DNA of 64,000 nt, from NCBI RefSeq assembly GCF_014217805.1, contig NZ_CP055156.1, positions 2,486,585-2,550,584 on the forward strand, in the 5' to 3' direction. Position numbers and translations under genes: made by a program. The DNA is from Adhaeribacter swui (GTDB taxonomy: Bacteria; Bacteroidota; Bacteroidia; Cytophagales; Hymenobacteraceae). The notes beneath the pieces were generated by a model. The model did no database searches and was not told the origin of the DNA. It worked only from the letters and a program-made list of their open reading frames with translations. Below, piece by piece: positions 53,974-61,428 of the stretch (positions are counted from its first letter, which is position 1; every line of letters starts with the position of its first letter).

Positions 53974-54948
53974 TTATTCTACTGCCAGCGTAGCGGCGGC
54001 ATCACTTAAAACACCGTCTACGCCGCGGTTTACCAGTTTATTGATTTCGGCGGGGTCGTCTACGGTCCAGACGAAGGTTTTAAAGCCGGCGTTGTGCACC
54101 ATTTTTACAAAGCGGCGGCTGGCAAAATATCGGTGCACGTTAATGGCCGAAGCCCGGTAGTATTTATCAAACGAGCCAAAGCGCAGGCTGGTATCAAAGT
54201 AAACGGGTACCAAGGGCAATTTGCCCACCATCAATTTATGCGTGGGTACCTGGTACTCGTTTTGCCAGATTTGTTGCAGGATTTCGTCGTGAAAAGATTG
54301 CAGCACGCACCATTCCCGGACCCGGTACTTCCGGAGCAAGCCAATAGTTTGATTTGCCAGACCCGGATAAAAGTCCTTGCCTTTTTTCAATTCAATTAAG
54401 AGTTTTTTGCGGCCTTTTACCAGTTGCAGTACTTCCTCCAGGGTAGGTACGCGTTCGTTTTTAAATTCGGGCTTAAACCAATTGCCGGCATCCAATTTTT
54501 TAATTTCAGCTAAAGTATGTTCGGCAATGGCGCCTTCGCCGTTGGTGGTGCGATCGAGGGTGGCATCGTGCATTACTACCAACTGCGAGTCGCGGGTTTG
54601 GTGCACATCAATTTCGATAAAATCAGCCGGAGAGTCCAAAGCTTTTTGAACCGCCGCTAGGGTGTTTTCGGGTGCTGTATTGGATGCTCCCCGGTGGGCC
54701 ACCAGCATAACTTTTCGTTTTTGATTTACCAACCTTATTTTTTCGGGCGTATCCGGCGAACAACTGCTAAGCGCCCAGCTTATTAAACTTAACAGAAAAA
54801 GAAATTTGTTAAAAAATAGCCGTTCCCGGGTGTTCGCGTTTACACCAAAGTTAGCGTATGGGTAAAATTTAAAAAAATGTTGCGCTGGATCTGTTTGTAA
54901 GGAAAAAATTGCGTTTTTACGCCGTAACCGGAAACAAAAAAGTGCCAT
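53974..54948 (-). CDS. Glycerophosphodiester phosphodiesterase family lipoprotein
   Basis: Hydrolyses glycerophosphodiesters to sn-glycerol 3-phosphate and alcohol. 324 aa. The GDPD core starts at VAHRGASNTAPENT (catalytic His85) and continues DFIEIDVHQTRDSQLVVMHDATLDRTTNGEG, which supplies the metal-binding Glu/Asp pair and second His; the C-terminus KTFVWTVDDPAEINKLVNRGVDGVLSD is typical. A hydrophobic segment FLFLLSLISWALSSC puts a lipobox Cys at residue 63, unusually far from the ATG at 54948; no closer start codon is available in frame, so the first 45 residues may be genuine or a non-standard start is used. Confidence 0.9.
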   Translation of the reverse strand: MALFCFRLRRKNAIFSLQTDPAQHFFKFYPYANFGVNANTRERLFFNKFLFLLSLISWALSSCSPDTPEKIRLVNQKRKVMLVAHRGASNTAPENTLAAVQKALDSPADFIEIDVHQTRDSQLVVMHDATLDRTTNGEGAIAEHTLAEIKKLDAGNWFKPEFKNERVPTLEEVLQLVKGRKKLLIELKKGKDFYPGLANQTIGLLRKYRVREWCVLQSFHDEILQQIWQNEYQVPTHKLMVGKLPLVPVYFDTSLRFGSFDKYYRASAINVHRYFASRRFVKMVHNAGFKTFVWTVDDPAEINKLVNRGVDGVLSDAAATLAVE

Positions 54949-55063
54949 AAACAGATGCTCGGATTTCTTAAATTTTAAAACTTAAGGTAGAAAATTTTAC
55001 CATTTGTTCAAGTAGGACCAAGGCCAGTATTTTTTAAAAATTTGTACTTTCCGGAACACAAAA

Positions 55064-55088
55064 AAAGCCTCCGCAAAAAGGAGGCTTT
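55064..55088 (-). terminator. Terminator of the LutB-like gene
   Basis: AAAGCCTCC (55064-55072) pairs with GGAGGCTTT (55080-55088); on the minus strand the T run continues for several bases. It starts 28 bases after the stop at 55117. Confidence 0.9.
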
Positions 55089-55116
55089 AAAGATGATTTA
55101 TATAATCCGGCAGCGC

Positions 55117-56496
55117 TTATTTTTTCTTCTGGTATTCTTTGTACAGTTTACCAAACGATTTGGGAGCCACTTGCAAAGGTTCGCGTTTGCGGCTCCAGGT
55201 ATCTTTTAAAACGTAGCGCAAGGCCATGTTTTTTAAACTGGTGGGCACCAGATCCATCATGCGCCGGTTTTTCATGGCGCGGGTCCACATTTTAAAAGTG
55301 AATTTTTCCTGGCTGTCAGCTAATCCTTCGGCTACGCTTTGCTGCCGGTTTAGCAACAACAACTCGTGGATGTTTATTTTAACCGGGCACACCGAGGTAC
55401 AAGCCCCGCACAAGGAACTAGCGTAACTTAAATGTTTGTGTTCGGCCATGCCGTTGTAATGCGGCGAAATAACGGAGCCAATCGGGCCGCTGTAAGTGGT
55501 TTCGTAGGTGTGGCCGCCAATGTTGCGATACACCGGGCACACGTTTAAACAAGCTCCGCACCGGATGCAGTTGAGCGCTTCTCGTTTATCGGGTAGGGCC
55601 AGCAAATCGCTGCGGCCGTTATCGAGCAAAATCACATACATTTCTTCGGGGCCGTCTTTTTCGTGTGGTTGCCGGGGACCCGTAAAAATGGTGTTGTAAA
55701 TAGTTACATTCTGACCGGTACCGCTGGTGGCCAGCAAAGGCCAGAACAAATCCAGGTCCATGATACTCGGGATCATCTTTTCGATGCCCACCACAGCAAT
55801 GTGGGTTTTCGGGAAAGCCGTTGATAAACGGGCGTTGCCCTCGTTTTCGGTTACGGCTACGCCGCCAATATCGGCAATCAGGTAATTGCCGCCGGTAATG
55901 CCAATTTCGGCGGTAGTGTATTTATCGCGCAACAAACGGCGGGCCGTTAATACCAGTTGCTGGGCATCGTCAGTGGGCTGAATTTTTAATTTTTTTACGA
56001 ATAAGTCCGCAATATCCTTCTTCGACATGTGCATGGCCGGTGTAACAATGTGGTACGGGCGCTGCTCGGCGAGTTGCACAATGTATTCGCCCAAGTCGGT
56101 TTCTACGGTTTCAATGCCATTTTTCTCCAGAAACTCGTTCAGGTGAATCTCCTCGGTAGTCATGGATTTGGATTTTACCACCGATTTGGCGCGTTTACGC
56201 TTCATAATCTGCCCGATTTCGCGCAGCGCTTCTTCTTTGTTCTGCGCCCAGATTACTTTGCCGCCGCGTTGCGTAAAGTTATTTTCGAACTCAATCAGGT
56301 ATTTATCGAGGTTATTAATAACGTTGGTTTTAATAAATGAAGCCCGGTCGCGGGCCAGTTCGTGGTTGCTGTATTGCTGCAAACCATTTTTTACGGCCAG
56401 GTTATACTTGCCAATATTGTATTTTATAATTTTGCGATGGTTCAGGTCAAACGACTTATTCTCCGAATCCAACAAAAACTGTTTTACCTTTGTCAA
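55117..56496 (-). CDS. lutB: LutB/LldF-type iron-sulfur protein (L-lactate utilisation)
   Basis: 459 aa, cytoplasmic. The N-terminal half is the LUD domain (KRKRAKSVVKSKSMTTEEIHLNEFL, GITGGNYLIADIGGVAVTENEGN). The C-terminal half carries two [4Fe-4S] motifs: Cys310, 313, 316 and 320 in CIRCGACLNVCPVY, and Cys363, 366 and 370 in CGACTSVCP. This is the LutB subunit of the LutABC L-lactate oxidation complex, or a homologue. No lutA or lutC is encoded nearby, which is unusual. The only start in frame after the upstream stop is TTG at 56496 (excluding ATT/ATA), so translation from TTG is likely. Confidence 0.9.
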   Translation of the reverse strand: MTKVKQFLLDSENKSFDLNHRKIIKYNIGKYNLAVKNGLQQYSNHELARDRASFIKTNVINNLDKYLIEFENNFTQRGGKVIWAQNKEEALREIGQIMKRKRAKSVVKSKSMTTEEIHLNEFLEKNGIETVETDLGEYIVQLAEQRPYHIVTPAMHMSKKDIADLFVKKLKIQPTDDAQQLVLTARRLLRDKYTTAEIGITGGNYLIADIGGVAVTENEGNARLSTAFPKTHIAVVGIEKMIPSIMDLDLFWPLLATSGTGQNVTIYNTIFTGPRQPHEKDGPEEMYVILLDNGRSDLLALPDKREALNCIRCGACLNVCPVYRNIGGHTYETTYSGPIGSVISPHYNGMAEHKHLSYASSLCGACTSVCPVKINIHELLLLNRQQSVAEGLADSQEKFTFKMWTRAMKNRRMMDLVPTSLKNMALRYVLKDTWSRKREPLQVAPKSFGKLYKEYQKKK

Positions 56497-57046
56497 AATG
56501 CTTTTTATCTATAAAAGTGAAATAGCTGATTAGTAATATAATAAATCTATTAATTTATTATACGAAAGAAAAGCTAAATTAAACAAGCCAGGATGCATTT
56601 GCAATTAATTTTAAGCGCCGGTATGTTTGCGCGAAAGGCAAAAATTTAAAAAAAAGGAAATCATCTTTATCAGTTAAAAATAAAACTCCGGATGTCTTCC
56701 GGTGTTTAAAGCAAGAAACAAACCTAGTGTTTTGCCTGGCAGGGGTTAGGTGCAATAATATAGTTGCCTAGTAAATTTTAAATTCGCGGTATTTTAAACG
56801 AAGCAATTCTTTGAATTTTTTTCGCCTTATTGTATTACGGATAAAGCTGCAAATCGAAGTTGAAAGTAACGTGTAAGGTTTTACCAAGGCTTAGATCGAA
56901 TCTTATACCGAACGTAAATTGCTGCCACAAATTTTCTTTCAATTCCATTATCATAACGGGAAATAAACGAATTATCGCGCCATCTCCGGTTTCTTAAAAT
57001 TTTTGCTGCTTTTACGGGCAAATTAAAAAATACTTAAAGCAGACAT
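56497..57046. other. Long spacer upstream of the LutB-like gene
   Basis: 550 bp between same-strand genes. It contains one possible small ORF (56835-56954, minus) and a short hairpin near 56682-56702. The rest is AT-rich; no other feature is visible. Confidence 0.45.
56835..56954 (-). CDS. Possible 39-residue ORF or beta-barrel gene remnant
   Basis: ATG at 56954 (with another at 56948) to TAA at 56835. The translation begins MIMELKENLWQQFTFG and continues with IRFDLSL and LHVTFNFDLQLYP, an alternation of polar and hydrophobic residues like two or three outer-membrane strands. There is no signal sequence and no homologue that I can name. It may be a remnant of an outer-membrane protein gene or a chance ORF. 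Confidence 0.25.
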   Translation of the reverse strand: MIMELKENLWQQFTFGIRFDLSLGKTLHVTFNFDLQLYP

Positions 57047-58300
57047 TTACTCGGGTTTCTCTTGCACTCGTGTTTTATTTAAATTTTGTAATTGCTGGGT
57101 AAGCTGTTCTTTTTCGGTGGTGGTTTGGCAAAGCGCAATGGCTCGTTGCAAGTACATTTTGCTTTGCTCAGGATTTATTGTTTGGTATAGCTCCGCGAGC
57201 AATATCCAATAAAAATGCGTCGTCTCTAATTTTAATTTTTCGGTTTCTTTAATTGCGGCGGGGTGGCCGTGCACCTGGGCAAAGGCATACACCCGGTTTA
57301 AAGCTACTACGGGCGAAGGTGCTACGGCCAGCAAAGCATCGTACAATTTTAAAATACCAGGCCATTTTTCGGGGTGATTATTTACGGTATGCCAGTAAGC
57401 AATGCTGGCCTCCAGGTAATACGTGGACCGGGCTGGCCATTTAGAGGCTTGCATTAAGTAGTAAAAGCCTTTTTCCATGAGTTCGGAGTTCCAACGTTGC
57501 CGGTCTTGGTTGGCGTATAAAATAAGCTGGCCGTTGGCAGCTTGCCGGGCTTCTAAGCGCGAAGCTTGCAAACACATTAAGGCCATTAGGGCATTGGTGG
57601 CGTGCGTATTGGTAAGTGGGTTTTGCAAAAGCAGGTAAGCCAGTTGCACCGCTTCCAGGCAAAGTTCTTTTTGAATAACAGTGGGGCGGTTTTCGGAATA
57701 ATAACCCTCGCTGAAGAGTAAATAAATGGTGTGCAACACGGTTTGGAGCCGTTCCGGTATTTGGCTGGTGGCGGGCATTTCCAGGACCACGTTAGCAGAG
57801 CGTAGTTTTTCTTTGGCCCGTTGCAGCCGTTTATGTATAGTTTCTTTGTTAGTTAAAAAAGCAGTTGCAATTTCGTTTAAACCAAATCCACCTAAAATCC
57901 GGAGGGCCAAACATATCTGGGCTTCCGGCGAAAGCACGGGATGGCAAATAGCAAACAGCATCCGTAATTGGCTGTCCTGAATGTTTTGTTCCGACAAATC
58001 CAGCAGCAAATCGGGGGTTGCAGAAGTAGTGGCTGAAATCTCGGCGGTAAACTTATTTTTTAAAATTTTATCGCGGGTGAAGTAATTTTTTGCTTTGTTT
58101 TTGGCTACGGCATATAACCAGGCAGTGGGGTTTGCAGGAATCCCATTGTAGGGCCAGGTATCGGCGGCCTGCAAAAAGGTGTCGCTGGCAATATCTTCGG
58201 CGGTTTCTACGTGCGCCAGACCAAAGGTTTTGGTGAGCACGGCTACCAGTTTACTAAACTCCGTCCGGAACAGATGCGGCAGTAAGGTATCAGAGGCCAT
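57047..58300 (-). CDS. ECF sigma factor with C-terminal TPR-like extension (ECF42-like)
   Basis: 417 aa. Sigma region 2 at about 12-75 (LVAVLTKTFGLAHVETAEDIASDTFLQA, AWLYAVAKNKAKNYF), region 4 at about 110-165 (EAQICLALRILGGFGLNEIATAFLTNKETIHKRLQRAKEKL). The remaining 230 residues are a helical DUF6596/TPR-like extension (TIYLLFSEGYYS..., YYLEASIAYWH, LNRVYAFAQVHG, YWILLAELYQ). This architecture and the adjacent YciI/DGPF-type gene match the ECF42 group. That group lacks classical anti-sigma factors, and its C-terminal extension is needed for activity in studied cases. A hairpin with a T6 tract ends just before its start codon (see site entry). Confidence 0.92.
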   Translation of the reverse strand: MASDTLLPHLFRTEFSKLVAVLTKTFGLAHVETAEDIASDTFLQAADTWPYNGIPANPTAWLYAVAKNKAKNYFTRDKILKNKFTAEISATTSATPDLLLDLSEQNIQDSQLRMLFAICHPVLSPEAQICLALRILGGFGLNEIATAFLTNKETIHKRLQRAKEKLRSANVVLEMPATSQIPERLQTVLHTIYLLFSEGYYSENRPTVIQKELCLEAVQLAYLLLQNPLTNTHATNALMALMCLQASRLEARQAANGQLILYANQDRQRWNSELMEKGFYYLMQASKWPARSTYYLEASIAYWHTVNNHPEKWPGILKLYDALLAVAPSPVVALNRVYAFAQVHGHPAAIKETEKLKLETTHFYWILLAELYQTINPEQSKMYLQRAIALCQTTTEKEQLTQQLQNLNKTRVQEKPE

Positions 58301-58309
58301 TATAAAAAA

Positions 58310-58327
58310 GCCCCGGCCAAGCGGGGC
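58310..58327 (-). terminator. Hairpin with T tract immediately before the ECF start codon
   Basis: On the minus strand GCCCCG (complement of 58322-58327) and CGGGGC (complement of 58310-58315) pair around a 6-base loop and run into TTTTTTATA and the ATG at 58300. It is either an intrinsic terminator/attenuator within the yciI-sigma operon or a translation-blocking stem. Confidence 0.75.
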
Positions 58328-58339
58328 AATTAGTTTAAT

Positions 58340-58681
58340 TTAAGAAGTTAAAATTTGGCGCACTTCCACGGTGTTGCCTTCGCCTTGTAAAATGGGAGCA
58401 CCTTTGGCAAACTCAGCGGCTTCATCGGCCGAAGCCGCCTTTACAATAATGTAGCCGCCCAAGGTTTCTTTAATATCGCCGAATGGCCCATTGGTAACTA
58501 CGCCGTGGTGATTTACCACTTTGGCATCGTCAAATAGCAAACCGGTGCCGCTTACAAATTTATTTTGGGCCGCAATGCTGCCCACCCAATCCATTTGTTG
58601 CTGCATCCATTGTTGCATTTGTTCCGGCGACACTTTCCCGGTGGCGTTTTCGTGACGAAAAATTAAAATAAATTCTTTCAT
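58340..58681 (-). CDS. YciI-like (DGPF-type) protein
   Basis: 113-residue cytoplasmic protein of the YCII-related family, dimeric alpha-beta ferredoxin-like fold in known members. It begins MKEFILIFRHENA and contains TNGPFGDIKETLGGYIIVKA, where the usual DGPF motif reads NGPF, and the C-terminal helix/strand DEAAEFAKGAPIL...VEVRQI. In ECF42 systems genes of this kind are the usual neighbours and likely targets of the sigma factor. It lies 39 bp upstream of the sigma gene on the same strand and is the first gene of the pair. Confidence 0.9.
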   Translation of the reverse strand: MKEFILIFRHENATGKVSPEQMQQWMQQQMDWVGSIAAQNKFVSGTGLLFDDAKVVNHHGVVTNGPFGDIKETLGGYIIVKAASADEAAEFAKGAPILQGEGNTVEVRQILTS

Positions 58682-58849
58682 TTTTTTAAATTAAATTGTT
58701 AGAGCATGTTGAACTACACCCTCCTGACAATCGAATTCGGGCGAAAGGGACACTGAAACGAAAATATTTAAAAATTTTAATTCGTAGCTGGTAAGTTTCT
58801 GGTTAATTGTAAAGTAGCATCCGTTTAGGAGTTAGAAATAAAACCGGAA

Positions 58850-59380
58850 TTAGAGAACCGCAGGATGATAGTTTAATTGCAAATAGGTTATAGCCCGGCT
58901 TTCGTGTTCGTGCAGTTTGGGGAGTAAATCCTCATCCAGGTCTTTATCTGGTGCAGAAGAATAGGTAATACTGTTAGAAAATTGGGCCAGCGCTTTTCCG
59001 GCAATATACTGTACTCTTGGCACGTGAAACTCTGAGGTAACAATAATAATCTGATTAATCGCGTATTTCTGAAATACAAGCCGCGCTTGCTCCAAATCTT
59101 CTACGGTGTTGGCGCTGGTAATAGCTTCGGTTAAAAAAGCTTCCGGCGAAACTCCCAGCTCTTTAATCAAATAATTTTTGGCGTAAGTATAATGCGGTAA
59201 ATTGGTTTCGTTAAAATGCGGCCCAAAGCCGCCGGTTAACAAAATTTTAAAATTGGGATGTTGGCTCAGTTCCTGATAACCTTTTCTTAGTCTGGATGTA
59301 GCTATCTCGGACAGATTACCCGCCGCATCGTTAGGCGCACCCAAAATCATAATGCAGCCCGGAACAGTAATTTCTTCCAT
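58850..59380 (-). CDS. YdcF/DUF218-family protein
   Basis: 176-residue protein with the DUF218 fold: MILGAPND near the start, LLTGGFGPHFNETNLPHYTYAKNYLIKELGV, ITSANTVEDLEQARLVF, and IIIVTSEFHVPRVQYIAGKAL. The conserved Ser/Asn/Thr segment (TSANT) and VTSEFHVPR match the YdcF family. Members are thought to act on envelope polysaccharide intermediates or to bind S-adenosylmethionine, but this version has no membrane anchor and is probably cytoplasmic. It is 46 bp downstream of the SnoaL-like gene on the same strand, so they may be cotranscribed. Confidence 0.85.
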   Translation of the reverse strand: MEEITVPGCIMILGAPNDAAGNLSEIATSRLRKGYQELSQHPNFKILLTGGFGPHFNETNLPHYTYAKNYLIKELGVSPEAFLTEAITSANTVEDLEQARLVFQKYAINQIIIVTSEFHVPRVQYIAGKALAQFSNSITYSSAPDKDLDEDLLPKLHEHESRAITYLQLNYHPAVL

Positions 59381-59426
59381 TTAATAAGACTTATTTTATA
59401 TGTCTGAAAAAGAGGCGGGTTTACGT

Positions 59427-59780
59427 TTATTCCGGTTCAATTTCCATCCGCCGTAACAAGCCATCCTGCAGCGTGTAAATGTGTTTAACTGTTCCATCAA
59501 AAAGCAGATTATCTTGTAGGTCTTTTACTTTTTGATGCACCGTAATTTCTAAAGTGCCATCTTGTCTTTCTTTAAAGCCGACGGGCTGCACGTTCGGGTT
59601 TATCTCGGTCCATTGTCTGGTCCAGTATTCTCGTATGGCTTGGTGCCCGCTCACGTATCCGCCTTCAAAGGCCTTGGGCCATTGCACATCCGGGTGCATG
59701 GTCGAAAGCGCCGTATCAATGTCCCTAGCGTTAAAAGCCGCGTAAGCTTTCTGAATTAAGTTTTCGTTGACTGTAGCCAT
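59427..59780 (-). CDS. SnoaL-like / nuclear transport factor 2 family protein
   Basis: 117 aa with the NTF2-like cone fold. It opens with an N-terminal helix (ENLIQKAYAAFNARDIDTALSTMHPDVQWP), typical for SnoaL-like proteins, then REYWTRQWTEINPN, LEITVHQKVKDLQDNLLFDGTVKHIYTLQDGLLRRMEI. The ATG at 59780 is used; a TTG one codon earlier adds nothing. It could be an enzyme or a ligand-binding protein; nothing in the context decides it. Confidence 0.88.
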   Translation of the reverse strand: MATVNENLIQKAYAAFNARDIDTALSTMHPDVQWPKAFEGGYVSGHQAIREYWTRQWTEINPNVQPVGFKERQDGTLEITVHQKVKDLQDNLLFDGTVKHIYTLQDGLLRRMEIEPE

Positions 59781-59877
59781 CAAGATTTTTTAAAATTTGT
59801 GTTTGATGAGGGCAGTAATTAACGGCTTGTGTATGGTGCTTATCTCAAAAGGTATGCACTAAACCGTTGGTGGTTTT

Positions 59878-60837
59878 TTATTTAATTGTCCGACAGTGTA
59901 TTCTTTCAGTTACCTTGAATAACTTTTCTAATTCAGACGGCCTTGAATAGTCGTAATGATAATATTTGTTTACGTAGCAATTGCATTTGTCATTGATTAA
60001 AGTGACACTTATGATTTTGGATTCGCCTGAATTTCTTTGTCTAGAGCTTTGTATTGAAAAGCCCTTAGACTTTAATTTTTCCACAATCATTATTTGTTTA
60101 CTTTGTTCTAAGTCATAAGGCACTAACTTACTATAAATGTCTGAAAATTCTGTTGGTTCAAGCTCACAAAAGTTTGTTTTATCAAAATTAAATTCCTTGT
60201 AGCTTTCTTTATTTAAGTCTTCATCTGCAATAACCCCGAATTCGTATTTATATTCTTTATCTTCTCCGCTGTAGCCATTGATCACTTTAAATGTTTTTAC
60301 ATCAGCTCCATAAATTATTTGACTTCCGTTTATAACATATTGTTTTGTTTTACCCCAATCACGATCGATGGGAACAAAATCGTTAATGTCATCCAGAAAT
60401 AGTGTGTCTCCACCATGAATTAATATGTTACCTGCCTTTGCCCAGGGATATTCAATTAACTCTATATCATCAGGCCTTATTCCTTTTATTGCACAGTTAT
60501 TTAAATTGTTATAGAAACCAAAAAAGTAAGCTGAATCTTTATCTCTGAAAATATAATTTCCAATAAATTGGAAGGTATGAGGATCTATATTTTTAATTAG
60601 CTCACCATCTATATATAAGTGATTTTTGTCTTTGCCAAACTTGAAAGAACAATCGCAATCAAAGCTTAATATTTGGAAAGTTTTTGCGTCTGCGTGCTCA
60701 AGTAAACGCTTATTTTGACCACTTCCTTCATTCCAATATTCATAATATACCTTTTCATCCTCAACTTTGTAACCCTGTTTACAGCTAGTTAATAACAGAA
60801 TTGTCAAAATTGTTAATACTAAATATCTTAATATCAT
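59878..60837 (-). CDS. DKNYY-repeat lipoprotein
   Basis: 319-residue lipoprotein (MILRYLVLTILTILLLTSC, Cys 19). The mature part repeats short blocks of the DKNYY type in which Asp, Lys and Tyr precede a beta turn: FKFGKDKNHLYIDGELI, FRDKDSAYFFG, QYVINGSQIIYGADVKTFKVI. The C-terminal part (KSKGFSIQSSRQRNSGE) is Ser/Arg-rich. Such proteins are of unknown function. Its composition is clearly more AT-rich than its neighbours, with many ATA, AAT and TTA codons, suggesting transfer. It lies next to another AT-rich unknown gene. Confidence 0.8.
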   Translation of the reverse strand: MILRYLVLTILTILLLTSCKQGYKVEDEKVYYEYWNEGSGQNKRLLEHADAKTFQILSFDCDCSFKFGKDKNHLYIDGELIKNIDPHTFQFIGNYIFRDKDSAYFFGFYNNLNNCAIKGIRPDDIELIEYPWAKAGNILIHGGDTLFLDDINDFVPIDRDWGKTKQYVINGSQIIYGADVKTFKVINGYSGEDKEYKYEFGVIADEDLNKESYKEFNFDKTNFCELEPTEFSDIYSKLVPYDLEQSKQIMIVEKLKSKGFSIQSSRQRNSGESKIISVTLINDKCNCYVNKYYHYDYSRPSELEKLFKVTERIHCRTIK

Positions 60838-60943
60838 TGATTGATTGGTTGTTTTATTTAATCACGCTCAAAGTACTTGTGTAAACAACGGCGAGGCTGG
60901 CGATCGAAGCTGGCGTTTATGCGTTGTCGTGGGGCGTTTTTCT

Positions 60944-61288
60944 TTATTTTCTGTTTATGTTATAGTAATAAGGAAACCGAGGGTTATCAAAAGGGTCGTT
61001 TTCCTCTCCAAATTTTTCTGAAATCTCTTTTGGTATATACTTTTCCAGTACATTGTAATAAAGGTTGTGGATGACTGAATAAGCTCCAGTATCTCTATTA
61101 CCCATATAAGTTTCAATGTCCTTAATCGTAGGGTAATTCATTCTTTGCTGAAAAAATCTATTAAATTCTTCCATTGTTTTGTAGATGAGCATGAAGTCTT
61201 TCAACTTTATCTCAATTTTTGCTTTAGGGTCAATCGAATCTAAGCCAAATTCAATCTGTTCGTTTATTTCTTTTGATCTGTTCTTCAT
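60944..61288 (-). CDS. Small unknown cytoplasmic protein in AT-rich patch
   Basis: 114 aa from ATG 61288 (an upstream TTG at 61306 is in frame). It is charged and helical with no signal peptide: KEINEQIEFGLDSIDPKAKI, DFMLIYKTMEEFNRFFQQR, DIETYMGNRDTGAYSVIHNLYYNVLEKYIPKEI, ending DPFDNPRFPYYYNI. I do not recognise the family. Codon use is AT-rich like the DKNYY gene downstream, about 106 bp away on the same strand. Real coding is supported by the compact hydrophobic/charged pattern and the absence of a competing frame. Confidence 0.65.
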   Translation of the reverse strand: MKNRSKEINEQIEFGLDSIDPKAKIEIKLKDFMLIYKTMEEFNRFFQQRMNYPTIKDIETYMGNRDTGAYSVIHNLYYNVLEKYIPKEISEKFGEENDPFDNPRFPYYYNINRK

Positions 61289-61375
61289 ATTTTTAATGCC
61301 CCACAACTACCAGATAAACGGAGTTACTCCATATACCCATCTAATATAACCAGATAACTGGAATAGGACAAAAGC

Positions 61376-61411
61376 AAAAGGCCATTACCCGCACTTAGGT
61401 AATGGCCTTTT
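61376..61411. terminator. Bidirectional terminator of the M28 peptidase gene
   Basis: AAAAGGCCATTACC (61376-61389) pairs with GGTAATGGCCTTTT (61398-61411), a perfect 14-bp stem, 18 bases after the stop at 61429. Confidence 0.92.
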
Positions 61412-61428
61412 ATTTAAAAAAATGAAGT

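Noticed and set aside
56162-56533. 123-codon plus-strand ORF over the start of the LutB-like gene
   Set aside because: Mostly antisense to conserved LUD-domain sequence; no promoter or domain support.
56682-56702. CCGGA...TCCGG hairpin upstream of the LutB-like gene
   Set aside because: Five-pair core with a mismatch and no T tract on either side; likely chance.
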